Shown one piece after another: positions 26,414 to 35,516 of a stretch of 46,911 bases of DNA. The position numbers and the translations under genes were made by a program. This DNA is from Gemmatimonas phototrophica (GTDB lineage: Bacteria > Latescibacterota > UBA2968 > UBA8231). The stretch lies in the NCBI GenBank assembly GCA_945861755.1, contig CAMAVQ010000014.1:1-46911 (forward strand), read 5' to 3'. The notes under the pieces are model-generated. The model was not told where the DNA came from and searched no databases. It saw only the letters and a program-made list of their open reading frames with translations. Each line of letters starts with the position of its first letter. The first letter of the stretch is position 1.

Positions 26414-27331
26414 TCAGTCGTTTTCGCTCAGACCGCGGTAGGCCAGGCCAGCAGCCACGGCACAGGCGGCCCGCACCGCAGGCGAAGCTCCTTCTTCCAG
26501 CGGCGAATCATTCACTCCGGAAAAGGGATCGAATACCTCCATGGGCACCGACACCTTGTCGCTGAGGATCGCCTTCCATTCCGGGTCGGTCGCCGCGGTG
26601 CCGCTCAACCACAGGCGGCTGGGAGGCCGCATGCTGCTTTCGGCCTCGACCAGCAGCTGCACCCTTTCGGCCAGGGCCTGTCGTTGCATCGCTGGACTTT
26701 CGCCCTCCCAGTTGCAGCAGCTGACGGCCTGGAGCTGGCCGGCATTGAGCAGCAGCACCTGTGCTTCGGGCGGCGAGATGTCAACCAGGATTTCCATCTC
26801 TTCTCCGGCCAGCTTCCCGCTGGCCTCCAGCGCATTGTAAAGGGCAAAGGGACCGATATCGAAGAGCGGACGCCGCAGCCCCCCTTTGCGGCACAGCGCC
26901 CGGTACAATTGAAGGGCCCGTTTGCGGGCCGCCACCAGAAAATACCCCTGGGGAGTCTTGGCAAAATCCAATACGTACTCGGAAAGACGGTCGGGCAGGA
27001 CCTGCTGGACCTCCCATTTCAGGTGCTCGCGGTTGAGCTGCTCGTTGCCGTGGATCCATGTACGCCGTTTGAGCAGGAAAGCGTGGGCGCCCAGTGCCAC
27101 CCCGGGGTTGGCATAGCTGAGGCTGCGCTCTTTCCCCACCTTGCGGATGAAACGGGCCAACTCCTCCCGCTCGTCGCCGGCCAGTCGGGCGGCGGTGCAG
27201 GCGAAAGGCAGAGTTTCCCGCACCAGGTTGTCGAGCACGACCTCGCCCCGGTGGCGAGTCAACTCGACGATGTGCAGAGCCTGGGCGGCGAGGTGGATGC
27301 CGGTGGCTTTCCTCTGGTGCGCTCCGAACAT
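26414..27331 (-). CDS. PilM-like pilus assembly ATPase-fold protein
   Basis: PilM is the actin-like cytoplasmic protein that binds the tail of PilN under a type IV pilus. The 305-residue product begins MFGAHQRKATGIHLAAQALHIVEL (first phosphate-loop strand of the fold) and contains WEVQQVLPDRLSEYVLDF, YFLVAARKRALQLYRALC, FDIGPFALYNALEA, EILVDISPPEAQVLLL, SRLWLSGTAA and, near the end, VFDPFSGVNDSP plus AACAVAAGLAYRGL, in the order of PilM. The start is ATG 27331 (a GTG lies two codons earlier). It lies between comEA and the PilN/PilO gene. No pilQ or pilB is in the window. Confidence 0.8.
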   Translation of the reverse strand: MFGAHQRKATGIHLAAQALHIVELTRHRGEVVLDNLVRETLPFACTAARLAGDEREELARFIRKVGKERSLSYANPGVALGAHAFLLKRRTWIHGNEQLNREHLKWEVQQVLPDRLSEYVLDFAKTPQGYFLVAARKRALQLYRALCRKGGLRRPLFDIGPFALYNALEASGKLAGEEMEILVDISPPEAQVLLLNAGQLQAVSCCNWEGESPAMQRQALAERVQLLVEAESSMRPPSRLWLSGTAATDPEWKAILSDKVSVPMEVFDPFSGVNDSPLEEGASPAVRAACAVAAGLAYRGLSEND

Positions 27332-27340
27332 GGACACTTT

Positions 27341-27724
27341 CTATTCGACCACTACCAGGGTCCGCAGCCTCTCCAAGGTGCGGGGGCCGATGCCGGGCAC
27401 CTGCACCAGGTCGGCAATGGTTTTGAAAGACCCGTGTTCCTGGCGGTAACTCAGGATACGGGCGGCCGTCTTGGGACCGATGCCCGGAAGCTGAAGCAGT
27501 TGGGCTGCCGTGGCGCTGTTGAGCTGCACTGGGCCGGCCACAGGAGCGGTGGGCAGTTCCGTCACCGCCGCCGCAGGCACCGGTGGTGCCGATGCCACTC
27601 CGGGAAACACCTGGAATTCCTCCAGACGGGCGGGGCGATAATGATCGACCAGGGCAGTACCACTGCCGGCCAGCAGCGCTGCGCCCATAAAAAGCAGAAC
27701 CAACTGTTCCTGGCGGTTGAACAT
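27341..27724 (-). CDS. comEA: ComEA-type helix-hairpin-helix protein
   Basis: The 127-residue protein has one N-terminal membrane anchor (about residues 8-27), a Pro/Ala-rich spacer and a C-terminal double helix-hairpin-helix: LNSATAAQLLQLPGIGP and then IADLVQVPGIGPRTLERL. This is the ComEA layout; ComEA binds double-stranded DNA in the periplasm and pulls it in during transformation. GAGGAG precedes the ATG. The gene sits 45 bases after sprA and 9 before pilM, and dprA ends the same array. Small HhH proteins with other roles exist, so the competence function is strong but inferred from company. Confidence 0.87.
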   Translation of the reverse strand: MFNRQEQLVLLFMGAALLAGSGTALVDHYRPARLEEFQVFPGVASAPPVPAAAVTELPTAPVAGPVQLNSATAAQLLQLPGIGPKTAARILSYRQEHGSFKTIADLVQVPGIGPRTLERLRTLVVVE

Positions 27725-27769
27725 GGAAGATATCTCCTCGGCGCACGCCAGGCAACTGCCCCGGGCGGC

Positions 27770-30700
27770 TCACCGGAACAAGAGCGTCCCCGACAGGCTG
27801 ACCTCGCGGACCTTGCGGGTCTTGCCGGTAAGCTCGTTGCGGTTATTCTCCAGCCGGATCAGCGCCCGCCCCTGGAAGCTCTCGCTGAATTTATAGGTGC
27901 CGCTGGTGTTCAGTTTGATCCTGCTGGTCTGGGCGATGGTGGCCCGGGCTGCATCCCCGGTGGCGCTGCCTTTTTTCTCGCCCTCCAGCCCGAATTCGAC
28001 TTTGAGCTCCACGTTGCTCTTCAGCTTGCCAAAGAGGGGCAGACCGCGGGGTTTGAGCGTGTGCCTGATCTCAAAGGTGGTACCCTTCTTTTGCAGGCTG
28101 CCGCTGCCGCGCAAGGGCCGCAAACCACCGGCGCTGGTGTCGGCGCGCACATCTGTCTCATAATCGTAGTCCACCCCCTGGGAGCTGAATACTTCCACCT
28201 TGGTGGAGGGGCCGATTTTCCACCGCCCCGACCAGGAGACCTTGAACTCAGTGGATTGCTCCCGGCGCAGCAGGCTGCCCAGATTTAAGTTGCCTTCGCC
28301 TTCGCTATTTTGGCTCTGCTCGTAGGAGAGGTTCACCTGGGCGCTGCTGATCAACTTCCGCACATAGGGCAGCCGGTCGGCGCGGGTCCAGTTGAGGCTG
28401 AGCTTGGGAAACTCCTGCTGCTGCTCCACCCGCAGGCGGTTCTGGGTGCTGCCGCTGCGCTTGGTGAGCTGCTGGCGGAAATCGGCCTTGACGCTTATAC
28501 CCAAGGGCAATTTCATCCCGCTGCCAGCCTCCAGGTTGGTGTTGCGGCTGGCCTGGTCCTGCTGGGTGAGCCCAGACCCCGCCGCTTCCACCTCCAGGCT
28601 GTCGCGCAATCCCAGCTGGTACCATAGGGAAGGCCGGTCGACAAGATTAAAGCTGCGGTTATCGGTGCCCCCTCTCCAGGTGAGATTGAGCGGCTCGAGG
28701 TGATCGCCGCTGGCATAGAGCAGGCGCCGCAGGAAAAAGGGATTGCCGGCCACTGCCGGGGTCTTGGTCTCCTTGGGCTTTTCGGCCGCATCGATCTCCT
28801 TCTTTTTGTCCTTTTCGCCCTTGCCGCGCATGGCCACATCCCCCTTGGCTTTCACTCCTGGCGCCCCCAGACCTTGAAGAACGGCCGGTATCCTCAAATT
28901 GAACCTGGCAGAGAGGTTGTTCTTGGTGCTGATATCGCGGGTCTTGACGGGCAGGCCGGTGAGGGTATCGATCAGCACTTGAACCCGCCGCCGGCGCGGG
29001 TCATTGATCTCCTCGTAGTTGGCCTGGAAGGAATAATTCTGATCCAGCCACTTGAGCAGCCGCGGGTTGAAATTGACGTCGGCTTTCTGCACCCGCTGCA
29101 CCTCGGTGCCAAAGCTCAGTTTTCCCGGTACCAGCTTCTTGCGCAGGTCGCGTTCGATCTGCAGGCTGTAGTCGCTGCTGATGAAGCCAAAGGGCGCCAA
29201 CTTGCTGGTGTAGGTTTCCTGGAGGCCGAAATCTTCCTGGAGCGTGTTATCGGCATCGGTCCGCTGTCGGTTGGTCTGCTGCTGCTGGTTGACATTGGCA
29301 GCATAGGATAGGGTGCTGGGCAGCGGGCTGAGTCGCAGCTGCCGCAGTCCGTCTGGCATAAAGGCGGGCAGCCAGCCCAGCAGGGGCAGGGCGGGCTTGG
29401 GCAGTGGCATCTGGTAGGAAAGGCTGGCCGTGTGTGCGTCCAGCTCCCGGAGGGGCCGGACGGCCTCGAAGCCGCGCTCCTGGGTCGAAGACAGGCGCAT
29501 ATTGATCTGATCGATGGTCCAATGCCACAGCCAGAGTTGACTCGCCCTCTTGCTCAGCGAGACCTCGTAGAAACGCCTGGTGGTCTGACTGCGCTGTTCC
29601 TGCTTCTGCACCGGGGTCAGTTCCACATCGGCGTTGGGGCCGTACCGCGGCAGGCTTTCGTTGCGGGTGAGGCTCATCTTGACGGGGATGGAAAACCCCC
29701 AACTGCCGGGCAGGAACTGGTTGATATTGGCCGAGGTCTGCAGGCCGGTGTTGAGATCGCTGTTGGCCCTTGCCGTGGCGCTGAGGGTGCGAAAATCCTC
29801 CCCTTGCCATTCCAGCTGACCGTCGAGGGTCATGAAGTCAGCTAGCTTGGCGTTCACTCTGGCATAGGCCGCCAGCCCGGCGTCATTGCGCGCTCCGTCC
29901 AGGCGCATCTCGTCGGTGTACACCTGACCCGAAAAGGCCTGGCGGGACCCCAGGTTGCGCACTCCCATGCTCAATTGTTTGATCTGTTGCATCGAGGGAC
30001 TGCCGCGCATCCGGTAGTGGGCCGGGGCCCCATCGCGCACCTGGGGATCGGCGATCAGGGTATCGAGCACCTCATCTCTGCGCAAGCCTCCCGGGGGCAC
30101 CTGCAATTTGAGCCTGGCCATCTCCAGCAGTTCGATATCCACTTCGTTGCGGCGGTCCCAGCCGGGGAACACCGAGGTGGCGAATTCGTAATAGTTGGTG
30201 CTGTCGGCGCCAAAACGCAGGAAGAGTTCCAGGTCGCTGGAGTCGGCGCTGGCGTAGCTGGTCTCTTCCTCGTCCCCGTACACATACATGCGCAGCTGAG
30301 TGTACTTGGTGTAGTTGGCCGCCCGCGCCAGGGAAAGCACCCGAGTGGCGGTGGCCTGGTGCAGCGGCTCGAGATTGTGATAGTCCAGTACCAGCGACTG
30401 CTCCCGCTCCCGGGTGCGGGTCTGGGCATTGCGCCTGATCTTCACCCCCGGCGGCGGCTTGTAGGTACTGTTCAGGTCCGAGCCGATCACCGTCACGTCG
30501 AAACTCTCTTCCTCGTGCACCGGCAACCCGCCCTCGAGCGGATCTATGCCCACCACCTGCCATTCATTGCCGATCACCTCTAGCTGGGCGATTTCCACCT
30601 TGGTCCCGCGGTTGGCCCCGTCGACCACCACCAGTCGGGCCGCCTCGATGCGGCTGGAGTCGGGACTGCCCACCTTTTGCACCCCCTCCCCATACAGGGG

Positions 30701-33700
30701 CACCCGGAACAGCCGCCAGCCCTTGCTCAGCGTGCCGGGGACCGGTTCGTCGTGGGCTAGGTCGATGGTGTAGTGGTAATAATCGTTGCGGGTGTTGAGC
30801 ACCCCATCGTTGTTGAGGTCCTCGCTGTCCGGCCGGTCGCGGCTTTCGCTGTCGCCCCGGTTGCCCTGGGTGCCATTGATGCGGCTGTAGTCGTCGCTGT
30901 GCTCTCGGTATGCCCAGCCGTCCCCCTCGGGGTCCTGAGCATCGCGCTGAGGGTAGAAGCGGGCGAAGGTTTCCCGCAACTGCTCCGCGCTGCCGGTGGT
31001 ATCGGCCCCGGCCAGGCCCAGATAATACACGAGTTCCTGCTCGTCGGTGCGCCCGTCCAGCCCCACATCCTCCTCGGCGGCGACCACTCCATCGCCCGCG
31101 TTCAGGCCCGGAAGCGGGCGGTCCTCGGTGTTGAGCCGGCTGTCGGGAAGATAGTCCTCGGTGATCGACCCCAGATCCAGCTGCAAGAGCCCGGATTCAC
31201 CCCGCACCCAGACGTCGAGAAATTTGGACAGCGAGAAATCCCGCGCCCCTCCGGTGAAGGCCGACATCACCCCACCCCACGACCGGGTCCCATCCTGAAC
31301 CGGGCCCAGTTGGAGGGCCAGCACGTCGGTCTCGTCGTTCTGGGCGTCCACCTGGTCTTCCTGCCCCGGCCAGATTTCGACGCGCGGCACCCGGTCGAAG
31401 GGATTGTACCAGTTCAGCCGGCCCCGATCCTCCACCTCGTAGTCATCGCCAAGGGGCCGGCTGGCTGGGGTCCAGCGGGTGCGGATAACGGGGAGCAGTT
31501 CGGGCCTTTCGCTGCCCTCAAAATCGTCGATGTACCCCTGGCCCTTGGTGTTGAGGTTGGGACGGCTCTGGGCCACCTCGGCCTGCACATTGACCTCGGA
31601 CTTCTCCACTGTCTTGAGCCGGGGCATCAGGTCGACAGCCCGGGTGAGCAGCGGGGCATCGAAGCGGGCCTTGAGGTCCATATCCCACACCAGGGTGCGG
31701 GCCGGTTCGTTGCCCACCCTCACCCGCCGTTCGCCGCTGCGCTCATTGTTGTAGATCAGCGTCGAACCGATGCTGCCGTCCCCCTCCCAAAACTCGTACT
31801 CGCTGCGCATGCCCAGCAGCGTCTTCTGCTGACTGCCCAGCCCGATCAGGTCCTCGGACTCGTAGGTGATTTCTAGGTCGGCCCCCGGATCGCCCACCGT
31901 CTGGGCCTTGGTACCCAGGAAGGTGATCTCGCCGCTGAAACCGACATTGTAATCGGTCCCCTGCGCCAGCTGTTCCCCGTTGAGCCGCACCTCTACCGAC
32001 TCGGGGTCGATGCCTAGTTGGCCGAGGTTGATGCGCTGCTCGCCGGATCTGGACAACACCTTGATCTGGAAGCGGCTGGCCTCGGAGCGCTCGCGCTGCT
32101 GCTGACTGTTGTAGATGGCCGGCACCGTGTTCTGCAACCCCTTGTAGCCCGAGTGCTGGGGGTCGAAGGGGGTTTGATCGGGGAAGATCAACACCCCCCT
32201 GAACTCGTCGAGACCGGCATAATCCGAATCCACTGCCCGGTCCGGGGGGCTGCCCGGGTCCTTGCCCCGCTCGTCCAGCCCCATAATCTGCAGCAGGGAC
32301 CGGCCCCCCTGGGACAACTGGGGCTCGCGGCCAGCCACCTCCTCGTAGATCTGGATCTCGATCTTGTCGCGGTCGAATTTCTTCCCCTCGGAGTAGCCGT
32401 TGGAGACCCGGTAGACGTTTTTCCACTCTAGATTCCAGGTGGGAAAATCGGGACGGGGGTCGCGCGCCTTGATCAGCTTCAGCCGCAGGGTGTCCCCCTG
32501 GGTGTCCCCGTAGTCTGTACCCGGGACACCCTCACTGCCCACGGTGCGGTATTTAACCGCCAGGGCATAGCGGTCCTCGACGAATTTGTTGAGCACGATA
32601 TATCCCAGCTCAGGGACCAGGGTGTAATCCTTGTCCGGGTCGAGCCGCTGCCAGGTACCGCGCTCGACAAAACCACTGCGCTCGTCCACCGGGCCCTTCA
32701 CGTCCACCCAGGCCACCCCAGCCTGGGCCCTTTGCTCAAGGTCGTTGTTGATATTGAAGTCGTTGATAAAAATTTCGAGGCTGTTCTGGTTAATGGCGTC
32801 TCCGGCGACATAGTCGCTGGGCGTTCCCTGCGAGACCTCGCGGAAATCCTTTAGCCGCAGCCGATAGATTTCGTCCAGGTAGAAGTAGGTGTTGCGCAAA
32901 TAGTCGGTGTCCTTCAGCGTCAGGGTGTCGCCCAGCGCCCCCCCCTTGAAGGACTTGCGGTTGCTCTTGCTCTTTTCGTGGCTGGCGATAGAGGTGAAAC
33001 TGAGGGGCCCCATCCGGCCTTTGGCGCGGATGCCGAAGAGTCCTTTGTGCTGCTGGTTGAAAGCCACGAAGCGGTTGCCCGGCAGCGAGAGGGTGGTATT
33101 GCCGGCCTGGACCTCCTGGAAGATGGCGTCCTCATCCCCTTTGTAATCCAGTTTGATCTGGTTGGCCAGTTGGTCGCCCAGCCCGCTGCTAAAGGCCGAG
33201 CCCAGGTTCTGGGTGTCCTGAGTGATGCGGATATTGATCAGCTCTCCGACCTTGCCCTCCACCGAGAATTTGGATTCCTGATCCATGCTCAGCGCCGGGA
33301 ATTTCGAGGCCCTCCCCGATAAGGTCTGCACCTCCCCATCGGTCCATTCGCTCTTGCCGGCCACGGTGATGGTGCGTTCGCCGTTGATGCGCAAGGTGGG
33401 GCCATCTTCACCGATGATCTTGCGCACCGCCCTGGGCGTGCGCGGAAAAGGGACGGTCCACTGCAGCCGGCCCCCGCCCTGCTTCTGCTGCTGGTCGGCG
33501 AGGGTGCGCCGAGTACGGCGAACCTGGCTCTGCCAGAGTTGCCCCAGTTCGTAGCGGTACCCCAATTTCAGGTACTCGTCCAAGGACAGTGTAAGTTCGG
33601 GACCCGAGGGCTGCCCGGCGACCGAGGGAGTGTAGTGGACCCCGGCAGAATCCACCTGCACCTGTTTCTGGTCAAAGGGGGCGTAACTGCCCATCAACCC

Positions 33701-33907
33701 CGGCGGCGGCGGAGCGGATAGCAGTGGCTGACCGGCGACGTTGAGCGGCGCGCGGCCAGGGCCCTCGGACAACAGACCGGCGAGGGGGCCACTATAGGGG
33801 GGAGGGCGCAGACCAGGGGCGGCCAGGACGAGGGCAGGCCACGACAAAAGGGCCAGCCACACTCCTGTACACACTGCTCTGAGCCACGAAGTGGATGTTG
33901 CGCGCAT
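27770..33907 (-). CDS. sprA: SprA-like outer-membrane translocon (type IX secretion / gliding)
   Basis: SprA is the very large beta-barrel through which type IX secretion cargo crosses the outer membrane. This protein is about 2,045 residues, shorter than Bacteroidetes SprA/Sov (about 2,400-2,500). Signal peptide: WLRAVCTGVWLALLSWPALVLA. Family marks are the N-terminal block INGERTITVAGKSEW, VEGKVGELINIRITQDTQ, KLDYKGDEDAIFQEVQAGN, the centre QGYIDDFEGSERPELLPV and long alternating strands ending VSLSGTLLFR. The start is ATG 33907; an ATG 6 codons earlier is possible. No other T9SS component (PorV, SprE, GldKLMN) or C-terminal-domain cargo is in the window. comEA follows by 45 bases. Confidence 0.93.
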   Translation of the reverse strand: MRATSTSWLRAVCTGVWLALLSWPALVLAAPGLRPPPYSGPLAGLLSEGPGRAPLNVAGQPLLSAPPPPGLMGSYAPFDQKQVQVDSAGVHYTPSVAGQPSGPELTLSLDEYLKLGYRYELGQLWQSQVRRTRRTLADQQQKQGGGRLQWTVPFPRTPRAVRKIIGEDGPTLRINGERTITVAGKSEWTDGEVQTLSGRASKFPALSMDQESKFSVEGKVGELINIRITQDTQNLGSAFSSGLGDQLANQIKLDYKGDEDAIFQEVQAGNTTLSLPGNRFVAFNQQHKGLFGIRAKGRMGPLSFTSIASHEKSKSNRKSFKGGALGDTLTLKDTDYLRNTYFYLDEIYRLRLKDFREVSQGTPSDYVAGDAINQNSLEIFINDFNINNDLEQRAQAGVAWVDVKGPVDERSGFVERGTWQRLDPDKDYTLVPELGYIVLNKFVEDRYALAVKYRTVGSEGVPGTDYGDTQGDTLRLKLIKARDPRPDFPTWNLEWKNVYRVSNGYSEGKKFDRDKIEIQIYEEVAGREPQLSQGGRSLLQIMGLDERGKDPGSPPDRAVDSDYAGLDEFRGVLIFPDQTPFDPQHSGYKGLQNTVPAIYNSQQQRERSEASRFQIKVLSRSGEQRINLGQLGIDPESVEVRLNGEQLAQGTDYNVGFSGEITFLGTKAQTVGDPGADLEITYESEDLIGLGSQQKTLLGMRSEYEFWEGDGSIGSTLIYNNERSGERRVRVGNEPARTLVWDMDLKARFDAPLLTRAVDLMPRLKTVEKSEVNVQAEVAQSRPNLNTKGQGYIDDFEGSERPELLPVIRTRWTPASRPLGDDYEVEDRGRLNWYNPFDRVPRVEIWPGQEDQVDAQNDETDVLALQLGPVQDGTRSWGGVMSAFTGGARDFSLSKFLDVWVRGESGLLQLDLGSITEDYLPDSRLNTEDRPLPGLNAGDGVVAAEEDVGLDGRTDEQELVYYLGLAGADTTGSAEQLRETFARFYPQRDAQDPEGDGWAYREHSDDYSRINGTQGNRGDSESRDRPDSEDLNNDGVLNTRNDYYHYTIDLAHDEPVPGTLSKGWRLFRVPLYGEGVQKVGSPDSSRIEAARLVVVDGANRGTKVEIAQLEVIGNEWQVVGIDPLEGGLPVHEEESFDVTVIGSDLNSTYKPPPGVKIRRNAQTRTREREQSLVLDYHNLEPLHQATATRVLSLARAANYTKYTQLRMYVYGDEEETSYASADSSDLELFLRFGADSTNYYEFATSVFPGWDRRNEVDIELLEMARLKLQVPPGGLRRDEVLDTLIADPQVRDGAPAHYRMRGSPSMQQIKQLSMGVRNLGSRQAFSGQVYTDEMRLDGARNDAGLAAYARVNAKLADFMTLDGQLEWQGEDFRTLSATARANSDLNTGLQTSANINQFLPGSWGFSIPVKMSLTRNESLPRYGPNADVELTPVQKQEQRSQTTRRFYEVSLSKRASQLWLWHWTIDQINMRLSSTQERGFEAVRPLRELDAHTASLSYQMPLPKPALPLLGWLPAFMPDGLRQLRLSPLPSTLSYAANVNQQQQTNRQRTDADNTLQEDFGLQETYTSKLAPFGFISSDYSLQIERDLRKKLVPGKLSFGTEVQRVQKADVNFNPRLLKWLDQNYSFQANYEEINDPRRRRVQVLIDTLTGLPVKTRDISTKNNLSARFNLRIPAVLQGLGAPGVKAKGDVAMRGKGEKDKKKEIDAAEKPKETKTPAVAGNPFFLRRLLYASGDHLEPLNLTWRGGTDNRSFNLVDRPSLWYQLGLRDSLEVEAAGSGLTQQDQASRNTNLEAGSGMKLPLGISVKADFRQQLTKRSGSTQNRLRVEQQQEFPKLSLNWTRADRLPYVRKLISSAQVNLSYEQSQNSEGEGNLNLGSLLRREQSTEFKVSWSGRWKIGPSTKVEVFSSQGVDYDYETDVRADTSAGGLRPLRGSGSLQKKGTTFEIRHTLKPRGLPLFGKLKSNVELKVEFGLEGEKKGSATGDAARATIAQTSRIKLNTSGTYKFSESFQGRALIRLENNRNELTGKTRKVREVSLSGTLLFR

Positions 33908-34051
33908 GGGCACCGACGCTTGCATAAAGCTGGTCAAGGGGGGCAACTACCCCCCCCTCAGGTTTCTTCCTTCACTACCGAATACAAGCGTTCACCTGGC
34001 GCGCTAGGCGAGCTCCACGAAGGGGGGAAAAGGGGCCGGGGCCCTCGAAAA

Positions 34052-34080
34052 AACATACTGCCAAGCCCCCTTCAAATCAA
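34052..34080 (-). promoter_or_regulatory. Candidate promoter of sprA
   Basis: On the minus strand TTGATT (34075-34080), a 17-base spacer and TATGTT (34052-34057). The leader to the sprA start would be about 140 bases. Confidence 0.3.
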
Positions 34081-34145
34081 GAGCGAACGCGCGCTCTTGC
34101 CCCTGGTGAATGCAAAAGCTGTACCAACCACGGATGCCCTCCACC

Positions 34146-34174
34146 TTGGGCAACGGGGTCTGCCGCTGTATATT
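34146..34174 (+). promoter_or_regulatory. Candidate promoter of lptF-lptG
   Basis: TTGGGC at 34146-34151, a 17-base spacer and TATATT at 34169-34174. The start near 34181 lies upstream of the chosen TTG start (34224) but downstream of the alternative longer frame starts. Confidence 0.42.
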
Positions 34175-34223
34175 TGATCAGCCACACCACTGCACCCTTT
34201 CCGCTACACTCCAGGCCGCGCCT

Positions 34224-35516
34224 TTGACCACCCTGTCCCGTTACATCCTCCGGCAACACCTGGGCCCCTTCTGCTTTGGCGTGGCCCTGATTGCCTTTGC
34301 CCTGATGATCGACGCCGTCCTGCAGGTGATGGACCAGGTGCTCAGCAAAGGGGTGAGCCTGGGCCTAGCTGGCCAACTCTTCCTCTACAACCTGGCCTGG
34401 ATTCTGGCCCTGGCCGTGCCCATGGCCGTGCTCATTGCCACGCTGATGGCCTTTGGCCGGTTGGCGGTGGACCACGAGATCATCGCCGCCAAGGCCTCGG
34501 GCGTCAGCTTCCTGCAGCTGGCCCGCCCGGTGCTGGGCGCATCTTTCCTGTTAACGGTGCTGATGGTGCTCTTCAACGACCTAGTGCTGCCCAATTGGAA
34601 CCACCAGGCCCGCAACCTCTCCGCCGACCTGCAACGCCGCAAGGCCGCTCTGGTGCTCAAGCAGAAGGAAGGCTCCTTCATCCACGGCCTGGGCACCTAC
34701 AGCCTGCTGGTCCATCGGGTTGACCAGGCGGCGAATCTGCTGGAGGGGATCACCGTGCTCGACAGCGGCGGCCAGGGCCCACCTACCACCCTGCGGGCGG
34801 CCAGCGGTGAACTCAATATCTACGACGAAGGCCGGTACATCCGCCTGACCTTAAACGAGGGTGAATTTGTGCGCTTCGACGCCGGCGACCCGGAGCGCCT
34901 GCTGCGCGGCACCTTCACCCGCCAGGTGGTGCACGTGCAAGACCCCCAGCGGTCCCTCTCCCCCTATCAGTCCTCCTTCCGCAGCGATCGGGAGATGGAC
35001 ATCGCCGCCCTGTACCAAGCAGCCCGAGAGCAGCGCCAGCGACAACAGGGAACCCAGCGGATCATCGATTCGACCCTGCAGGTGTTCATCGCCTCCCTGG
35101 ACACGGCCGGCACCGACTCCGCTGGCCAAGGGGTCCAGCAGGGGCACCAAGCCGAGAAGTTCCTTCAGAAACAATGGAACCTGTGGGAGCACAGCGGCCA
35201 GGCCGCCGACGCCTACTGGGTGGAGATCCACAAGAAATTCTCCATTCCCTTCGCCTGCGTAGTTTTTGTGCTGCTCGGCGCCCCCCTGGGGGCACTGCTG
35301 CGCCGGCGCGGGGCCGCCGTCTCGGTGGGCATCAGCCTGGCTTTCTTCTGGACCTACTGGATGTTCCTCATCGGCGGTGAAGAACTGGCCGACCGCGGCC
35401 TAGTGCCGCCGGCGCTGGCCATGTGGGCCCCCAACCTGGTCTTTGGCGCCCTGGGCGTTTATCTCATGTACTGCGCCCTTATTGACCGCCCTCTGTGGCG
35501 GCGGAGCGCCAGATGA
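34224..35516 (+). CDS. lptF: LptF-like lipopolysaccharide export permease
   Basis: This 430-residue YjgP/YjgQ-family permease belongs to the LptB2FG machine that pulls LPS out of the inner membrane. It begins TTLSRYILRQHLGPFCFGVAL with helix 1. Helices 2-3 carry LAWILALAVPMAVLIATLMAFGRLAVDHEIIAAKASGVS, the coupling helix that meets LptB. A periplasmic beta-jellyroll part follows, then helices 4-6 (IPFACVVFVLLGAPLGALLRR; ISLAFFWTYWMFLIGGEELADRG). An extra hydrophilic helical stretch of about 60-70 residues (REQRQRQQGT to LWEHSGQAADAYW) precedes helix 4. The TTG start at 34224 follows AGG and a promoter. Its stop overlaps the second permease by ATGA. Confidence 0.9.
   Translation: MTTLSRYILRQHLGPFCFGVALIAFALMIDAVLQVMDQVLSKGVSLGLAGQLFLYNLAWILALAVPMAVLIATLMAFGRLAVDHEIIAAKASGVSFLQLARPVLGASFLLTVLMVLFNDLVLPNWNHQARNLSADLQRRKAALVLKQKEGSFIHGLGTYSLLVHRVDQAANLLEGITVLDSGGQGPPTTLRAASGELNIYDEGRYIRLTLNEGEFVRFDAGDPERLLRGTFTRQVVHVQDPQRSLSPYQSSFRSDREMDIAALYQAAREQRQRQQGTQRIIDSTLQVFIASLDTAGTDSAGQGVQQGHQAEKFLQKQWNLWEHSGQAADAYWVEIHKKFSIPFACVVFVLLGAPLGALLRRRGAAVSVGISLAFFWTYWMFLIGGEELADRGLVPPALAMWAPNLVFGALGVYLMYCALIDRPLWRRSAR

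Larger units (their letters stand above)
33908..34223. promoter_or_regulatory. Intergenic region between divergent sprA and lptF
   Basis: The 316 bases hold no convincing gene. The lptF frame is open to 34110, but it lacks membrane-protein sequence until 34224. Candidate promoters face each way (34052-34080 minus, 34146-34174 plus). No strong palindrome or hairpin was seen. Confidence 0.6.

Noticed and set aside
26294..28288. 664-codon plus-strand frame over pilM, comEA and the sprA end
   Set aside because: No recognisable domain, antisense to three supported genes, same shadow composition.
34110..34223. Longer start for the LptF-like protein
   Set aside because: The extra residues are polar and Cys/His-rich with no LptF similarity, and the candidate promoter start lies within them.
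33908..34223. Possible small gene in the sprA-lptF gap
   Set aside because: Frames are short, lack ribosome sites and give low-complexity translations.
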